This document shows, piece after piece, positions 57,901-64,000 of a stretch of 64,000 nt of DNA. Source of the stretch: Gibbula magus (taxonomy: Eukaryota > Mollusca > Gastropoda > Trochida > Trochidae); the NCBI GenBank assembly GCA_936450465.1, contig OW388291.1:77090436-77154435 (forward strand). The letters are read 5' to 3'. The position numbers were made by a program, and so were the translations under genes. Numbering within the stretch: position 1 is the stretch's first letter; every line of letters starts with the position of its first letter. The notes beneath the pieces were generated by a model, which was not told where the DNA came from, did not search any database, and saw nothing but the letters and a program-made list of their open reading frames with translations.

Positions 57901-60900
57901 AGGTCACCGATATGGATTCCAAAGATCTACACATAAACAGAGTAAAACAAAATATATTGTCAATACAATACAACAAATACGTTCAATAAATTATATCATT
58001 GCTGTATGAAATAATCACTTGACTGAATGTGATAAAAAAAAAATCAATTTTCGCGAAAATCTTTAATTACTTATTTTTTTATTTTATTTTTATTTTAAAA
58101 TTATCTTACAAAAAGTCTTTTGAAGCCCGATTTAAGCTTTATAGGACTTTATGATGAGAACTAAGAAACTCGGAGAAAATGTAGCGTAGCCCCTGAGGCT
58201 CATTTTAGGAGCTACAGTCAGTTGTTTTCAATATCCTATGACGTATTACCAATTCAATGAGCATAAGTCAAGACTTGAAACTATTACCGTGATCTAACGG
58301 TGTAATCTAATACATAATGATATACACGTAGGTGACTGATGACGTTTCCTTCAGAGTTAATCATTCGATCGCTATTACAATATGATCAACGTCCAATGAA
58401 CGACGATTTCTAAGAAATATGAACAGATAATGTTTTGAAAATTCATATTGTATTTTGTATAGGAACGTTTCTTTTGCACGTGAGTATTCTAAAACGCCCA
58501 TAGAACTCAGCATTCTCAACTTTGATCCGATATGTTGAATGTAGTTGCTTACGATCGGCATTGATAATATATTACTACCCGTAAGTGCCTGTGCCATAAG
58601 TTGTTCCCGAGACGAGTGTTAATTGTGATTTCCCGAACGAGAGCACATTTTTTTTTACCAAAGTCGCGAAATTGAGGAAATACACCAAACTGTACGCTTG
58701 TATCATTGGTCATGAAGTTACCTAACCCTGATAAAGTGATATATTGCCCGTGGTCATCGTATGAAATATGTGAAGGATAGTAGTGTCATCGCAGGTATTA
58801 ACGTCTTCATTGTATGAGAGGTGATGTTTTAAAATTAATCCTTCAAGTTCGTTCTTCATTCATTATATTTTGAGGATATTAAGCAGTTCCTAAAAGGAAC
58901 AGATGTGCCGAAAATAACTACCAATATTATTATCATGGTTAATATCATTTTTATCATCATTCCCCAATTACTCTCTAGACAGTGGATGTGGTTGTGCAAA
59001 CAGTTCAATCTCCAGCCTGGACCCAGCGTACAGCTCGAAGTGGTGGTTGTTGTCTGGGGTTGGTGCCACAAACATTGGTGCTTGGAGGTTTTTTATAGTC
59101 CGCACTAGAAACTGATTGTATGACACATGCGTTTTTATGATTAAGAATTATCCTTATAACTTGATACATCGTAACAACTGGGAGTTACATGAATTTAACC
59201 ATCAAATCAAAATCACGGATGCAAACAATTTCTAGCCAAAAAGGGTTTTTATGTTGTTTATGTGAATCAGCCAATTTGTTAAAAGCAATTTTGTCAATGA
59301 CAAATTATGAACATTATGTTACTGTGGCAAAATGCAATGCTCAGATGACCACCCTCAGTGAAGTTCAGCAACAGTTCGCGCTAGTTATCGCCAGATGGGT
59401 GACTCGCTTCAACGTCGGATAATAAGATAGCTTGAAAAGTTTATTTGTCTCACATCGATAGAGCGACTTGTTGAGTTATTCTTGGTAGGTCACAAATGTG
59501 CCTCTGTCAACCAAGCAGTAAGCTGGGTACCTGGTATGGTACGGCGTCTCAATTTGTACCTTGAGCACTGGTTGTATTCTACTCAGGGAGTGTTTTCTAT
59601 TCGTTGATCAGGGGTATTTTGTCTGCCGGCGTTTTTAGCATACAGTGGCTATTATTTCATTTCTATTACATAACACTTTGATACGTATATAAGATTCGTG
59701 ATGATATCAATGGAGTACAAATAAATTGTATAAATAGATTTATAGATCATGAATACTTTACCGAATGTAAGCACGATATTCTCTTACGGAATATTCTTTT
59801 GGTACACGCACTGATTAATAAGGTATATAATGGATTAATTTGTTATAGGGTGGACGTTTGACAAAACTGTGTATGAATATCAACATGAACAACATTATCA
59901 AAGCAATCCTATCTCAAACCTGAACATTACCTGAAGAGGCACAGCAGACAGTGGGAGTTGGAAGGGGGTCCTGGTACGGTGAGGCTCCGAGCTGATGTGT
60001 ATGGGAAGGTAGTTGTAATCCATCACCTTGATCAACACAGCTACTGTACCGTCATCTGTGAAGCCGCTACTCTCACTCGCATTGATCAGGATACTGCAGT
60101 TCGTCTGGATAGAATCGGGACACCGCGTCATGGATAAACATGAGATCTGATTTATCTACCTAGTATGCTGATTAGTGTTTCTGCTAACGAGTTACGGTTT
60201 GTTTCACTGTTTACATGGAGTTGTTTTATTACCAACTACTTCAATTGTCTGAAATTGGAGGACTGTGACTCGTTAGCAGACACGTTAATCACCATAGGTA
60301 TATATACTCTGATAGAGCAGGAGGAGTCAGTTCGGGCTCGTTTGCTCAACACTTGTGCTCTCATCATCAAGTTACAACAAGAAGTATATTAATGATATAT
60401 AGCGTTTTTGATGACCTTTTGTTAAATATTACACCTCAAATGAAACGATTCAATTATGCTCTCAATGCGCCCTTATCCCAACCCATGACGCAGAGACCAC
60501 TGGCGCTTCCTTGGAGAACTGCCTTCTTATGAAGTGAAGAAATGATGACCTAATGGACCGTAATGGTGACCATTTGATATTGCAGTGTCGGACGAGTTCG
60601 CAATGGCACAGCCACTGCTTTAACGTTTAACCAAACACCAGTTTAATGAAGTTAATAGAGCATCATTAGAGCACTTACCCGTTCTACATGAACGTTGACC
60701 ATCTGATTGAGGTCCCCGGCTTCCACGAACCTGGCATCAGAGCAGAACACCACATCTCCATCAGCGTCCATCGTGGGTAGCTTGATCTCGGTCAAGGCGT
60801 TTAGTTGTATACTGTTCAATTGAAATCCGTGTTTCAAACAAAATTAAATTCATTTAAAACAATATCTAAATTTTCACACATATTATTGACAATATTCGTT

Positions 60901-63571
60901 ACATACTATTGTGACTTTCAAAGGCCATGACGAATATAATTTAATTAAATCAAATAACTATGAGGATTGTGATTATTAGGTAAACATAATCGTTTTTAAA
61001 AACTCACGGTTTTGCGAAAATGCTTTTACGATAATGTTTTTGAACTAGAATTAATGTGATATTAGAAAGTTAGAAACGGTTTGCTGCATATAGATAAACC
61101 TGTATTCTGGTTTGAAGAGAACCACAGGGCTGGAGTTAGGTTTGCCGGTATCGTTCCTGCGTCCTGCGTCCACCTTGATCTGCAGATGGTAGCGGGAGTG
61201 GTTCGGGTCTCCTTTCCGTGATTGAAGCGGGTTGATTGGCGCCCAGTAGTCCCCCTCCAGTCTGCGGGACATGGTAGATCTCTCAAGTATATTGCTACTG
61301 CCGTGCGAGCTTCTTGCTAAACGTATTGTCAAATTTTGGTAACGCTCAGTAATGTTTTAACCGCGACAAAATTACTTAACATGTCAAACACCAAACATTA
61401 AATTTTTGGGAGAACTGCAACAACTTAATACATGAAGATTTGAATATTTTAAATTTTAAATTGCTAATTTATTCATTGACGGAATACTTGTACAGAGAAA
61501 ATAGAGTTTTCGAATGTTTATGAAAAAGCGGATATGAATTCAAATCACAGAATGTAATGCTTGCGTCAAAGGAACAGGGAATTTGCGTAGACGATTTAGT
61601 ATAACATATTATTATTCGCCCATGGAAAGTAATGCATTGTTAAAGTTATAAAGCTTTATTAAACTATCTTAATACCGCTGTGTGTATGATGTCCCAATAG
61701 TTAACAGTTATGAGGCCAAAATGTTGATACCCAGATCACAGTGATGCCGGACTGACCGACATCGAACTAGCTTCATGCCACTTAGGCTTTTTCGCTTGAT
61801 TATTTTGGACGAGTCGGAGTGATAAACAAAACACTAAACATTCATCAATTGATACAAATACAAATCAGAAACTTGTTGAATAAAAGTATCATATTCATAT
61901 GTAAAATTCACATTGGCCAAACGGAATCCAAGACATCAGATTGAAATGCATCAGGGTCAGGCATACACATTATGTAATATAAGTAGAACAGCCAAAATAA
62001 GTTGGCGTACAATATATTAACCATGCACGTAGTTTATGAAGACAGATATATATCATACATGATATCCTGCTCCTCTGCCCTAGTGTCCAATGCAAAGCTG
62101 AACATCCCTGACTCTAGCTCCCACTTCAGATGTTCGTTCATGCCCGCTAGACGTTCAGAGAAGCTGTTGGACACTGTCTGTGTGATATCTTCCTTGTGCA
62201 CTAGTGTCCGAACTTCTGTGAACCACTGTCCAAGGTGGTAGGGGGACGTGGACTGTAGGACCTTAGCTCTGGATAGCGATGTACTGGTCCCCACCCTGCT
62301 CTTGTCACACCCGGGTCCACATGGCCCTAGGCCTAGAGTCCATCCCAGCAGGGGTCGTACCTCGATCTGGGGTTTATATATGTCTCATAATGAGTTTATA
62401 TCAGTTTGTAAAATAAATCAATTGCAAATTGACACTGATATTTAGGAAAATAAATTCAAATATGGATTATAAATAAATGTATTGTTGAAAACAATGTGTT
62501 GTATAAATGTGACCAAAGTATGTATATTTTAACCATGTATATTGGATTTTGAACGGCAGTTTTTAACGCAATTAAGATTTTATCTTGTCTTGCACTGTTT
62601 GAAAAAAACTAATTCTGATTTAGATGTCGAATTTGAAATCTTGTAATGTTTAAAACAGTTCTATATGGTATCAGCCTAAACATGTTTAACATGACAACGA
62701 TCTTATAGAAAGAGCTGTGGTAATGCTAAAGACAGATACAATTTTATCAGTTGCAATAAACTCAAAATGCACTTTGAAAGTACAGCAACAACAAGTGAAC
62801 GGAAAATCAGTTAGCATCTCAGAGAAGGAAATGGATACATTGTTCAAAAACTAATGTCATCCAAACTACGCAACTTGTGATGATGATGGACACTACGCCG
62901 AGAGCAACGACGACGACGATGATGATAACGTCGATGACGTGATGACGATCGATAACATCGATGATGATAATGACGAAAATGATCATCTGATACCGTCGTC
63001 GTGGCGAGGATGATGATGTGATACCGTCGACGACAATAATGATGACAATGCTAATGGCAAGGATGATGATGTGATACCGTCGACGACAATAACGATGACA
63101 ATGCTAATGGCGAGGATGATGATGTGATACCGTCGACGACAATAATGATGACAATGCTAATGGCGAGGATGATGATGTGATACCGTCGACGACAATAATG
63201 ATGACAATGCTAATGGCGAGGATGATGATGTGATACCGTCGACGACAATAATGATGACAATGCTAATGGCGAGGATGATGATGTGATACCGTCGACGACA
63301 ATAATAATGACGACGACAATAATGATGACAATGCTAATGGCGAGGATGATGATGTGATACCGTCGACGACGATAATGATGGCGATGCTAATGGCGAGGAT
63401 GATGATGTGATACCGACGACAATAATGATGATGAGGAGGATGATGATGGTTATCTAAGACTTTTACCTGTGTATCGTTAATGAAACTAAAGCTGATTGAT
63501 CCTCCTCGAAAGTGACCATCCTGACCTTGAACCACCGGAAGTATCAAGAGGAGGAACGCCATGTAAAACAT
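48935..63571 (-). CDS. Type I membrane protein: signal peptide, beta-rich ectodomain, two EGF modules, Thr-rich stalk (17 exons, ~932 aa)
   Basis: Exons in coding order: 63571-63467, 62366-62059, 61261-61100, 60811-60679, 60104-59931, 59111-58972, 57926-57762, 57365-57325, 56996-56977, 56826-56744, 56271-56110, 55814-55774, 55046-54939, 53043-52918, 51204-50353, 49829-49807, 49090-48935. All phases fit; the exon 2 donor (GTATGA, or GTCTTC at 62043) is least certain. The signal peptide is MFYMAFLLLILPVVQG. Residues 17-511 resemble the GGSISF...MDADGD...AVPLQFLV ectodomain seen in uncharacterised mollusc and amphioxus proteins (recalled). EGF-like modules are 512-547 (DPCMAEPCGHSGQC) and 548-589 (YCDSMPCKNGAKC). 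Residues 590-873 are Thr/Ser/Pro-rich, probably O-glycosylated. The transmembrane helix is about 885-905, followed by a basic 27-residue tail. Likely a cell-surface adhesion or mucin-like receptor; function unknown. AATAAA on the minus strand at 48834-48829 follows the stop. An AG just before the ATG (63575-63574) hints at a 5' noncoding exon. Confidence 0.8.
49807..49829 (-). other. 23-bp microexon before the transmembrane exon
   Basis: It is bounded by TTGTTGCAG and GTGAGTATT and encodes LKQRDTI. It is needed to bring the Thr-rich exon (ending with one extra base) into frame with the transmembrane exon (phase 0), which cannot be joined directly. No other stretch between them that I checked has the right length (2 modulo 3) and splice sites. 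Confidence 0.65.
51665..51699. repeat. 12-bp inverted repeat containing CACGTG
   Basis: TCACGTGACTTT and its complement AAAGTCACGTGA are separated by 11 bases in intron 14. Each arm holds an E-box-type CACGTG. It may be regulatory or chance. Confidence 0.5.
53680..54125. repeat. Diverged tandem dispersed repeat with GACGGA runs and a hairpin
   Basis: Two related blocks (about 53735-53845 and 53910-54015) share AAAAGGCACCACTC, CAAGTTT, TGAAAAA and TATTGAACGGTTTTT. Then come ACGGAATGACGGA repeats and a hairpin ATTATGTCTCCCGAAA / TTTCGGGGGACATAAT at about 54085-54120. This lies in an intron of the membrane-protein gene. Confidence 0.6.
54270..54430. repeat. SINE-like block with TGCCTTGCCCAAGGACACAAC
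   Basis: The core AAGTGCCTTGCCCAAGGACA is a sequence I recall as widespread in interspersed repeats of marine animals. The flanking text (ACTACACCACTGTGCTCC) is typical too. It lies in an intron between the two EGF exons. Confidence 0.5.
56977..56996 (-). other. 20-bp microexon in the ectodomain
   Basis: It is bounded by TTTTCCAG and GTAAGTGA. It completes a split Asp codon and adds VQLVDT, linking NFLVTIK (57325-57365) to MQDLAPMNGSF (56826 on) with correct phase on both sides. Confidence 0.65.
62880..63440. repeat. 53-bp minisatellite in intron 1 with GAT/GAC-rich flank
   Basis: About eight units of TGATACCGTCGACGACAATA, ATGATGACAATGCTAATGGC, GAGGATGATGATG (53 bp in all) run from about 63003 to 63437, after a degenerate GAT/GAC stretch. 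The array ends within 30 bp of the exon 1 donor (63466). The 53-bp unit is not a multiple of three, which argues against coding. Confidence 0.88.
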
Positions 63572-64000
63572 CTCTGGAAAATGTTTATAGTGATATAAGT
63601 TTCTTGTAACGTGCTACTTCTTAACTATTTAGGATGACTGTGACATTTCTTCGAGAAACAGGAATTGTCTCTTTTGTCAACTGAATAAGCATAAGAGCGA
63701 ATTCAGATACACAAAGAGGAAACGAAATGAAGCTGTTGCAAGTGACATTATGGTAATTCAAATTGCTGTAAACCATTACAATAGAACACTTGCAGTATTC
63801 TGTGAAACATTGACTTTATTTTTGTTGATTCCTCATACAGTAACATCTAATAAATGAAAACTGTGCTTTTAAGACTTGACATGAACTAGAGCCTCTTAAA
63901 AAGTACGAACCTACACTGTCGGCCAAAAGAAACGCCTACTTGATTTTCCTTAAAATGGAAGCTGAAATAATTTCTGATGAAGCCAAATTAAGAATTATGA
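63572..64000. other. Upstream flank of the membrane-protein gene
   Basis: No clear promoter or upstream exon was recognised. Near 63920-63940, CGGCCAAAAGAAACG resembles the GGCAAAAGAAAG repeats at about 51350 and 51505. Confidence 0.4.

Overview
The window is animal nuclear DNA: AT-rich, with short GT-AG-bounded exons, many transposable-element relics and minisatellites. It is probably from a marine mollusc. A gastropod is the best guess, from a SINE-like block ending in an ACTC tail and other repeats I associate with molluscs; this rests on memory, not on a search. Nothing looks bacterial or viral.

The left 24.6 kb is mobile DNA. Two copies of a ~9.93 kb DNA transposon lie head-to-tail: the right part of copy 1 (1-8160) and all of copy 2 (8165-24614). 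They share one TTAA at 8161-8164, inside the palindrome TCTTTAAAGA, and copy 2 ends at another TTAA (24615-24618). Each copy carries two convergent genes. The minus-strand gene has eleven exons and encodes an 827-residue THAP zinc-finger protein fused to a DDE transposase (Kolobok-like). The plus-strand gene has three exons and encodes a 199-residue cysteine-rich protein resembling the cytosolic C-terminal 'ballast' domain of the P2X7 receptor. All exon phases join without stops, so both genes look intact. In copy 2, a 6,543 bp DIRS-type tyrosine-recombinase retrotransposon (15606-22148) sits in transposase intron 3. Copy 1 preserves the empty site, so both ends can be fixed to the base.

From 24.6 to 48.9 kb I see no intact host gene. 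It holds a Penelope-like fragment (25.5 kb), several foldback or MITE-like elements (three with exact 9-bp flanking duplications, one with a single mismatch), a SINE-like tail (32.7 kb), a decayed ISL2EU-type transposon (42.5-47.6 kb: broken DDE transposase, YqaJ-nuclease fragment, possible SAP segment), a 55-bp minisatellite with a 440-bp higher-order period, and a MITE at 48.2 kb.

From 48.9 to 63.6 kb lies one host gene on the minus strand, reconstructed here as 17 exons (~932 residues). It has a signal peptide, a cysteine-containing beta-rich ectodomain, two EGF-like modules, a ~284-residue Thr-rich mucin-like stalk, one transmembrane helix and a basic tail. It uses two microexons (20 and 23 bp). 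Its introns hold repeats, including a 53-bp minisatellite in intron 1.
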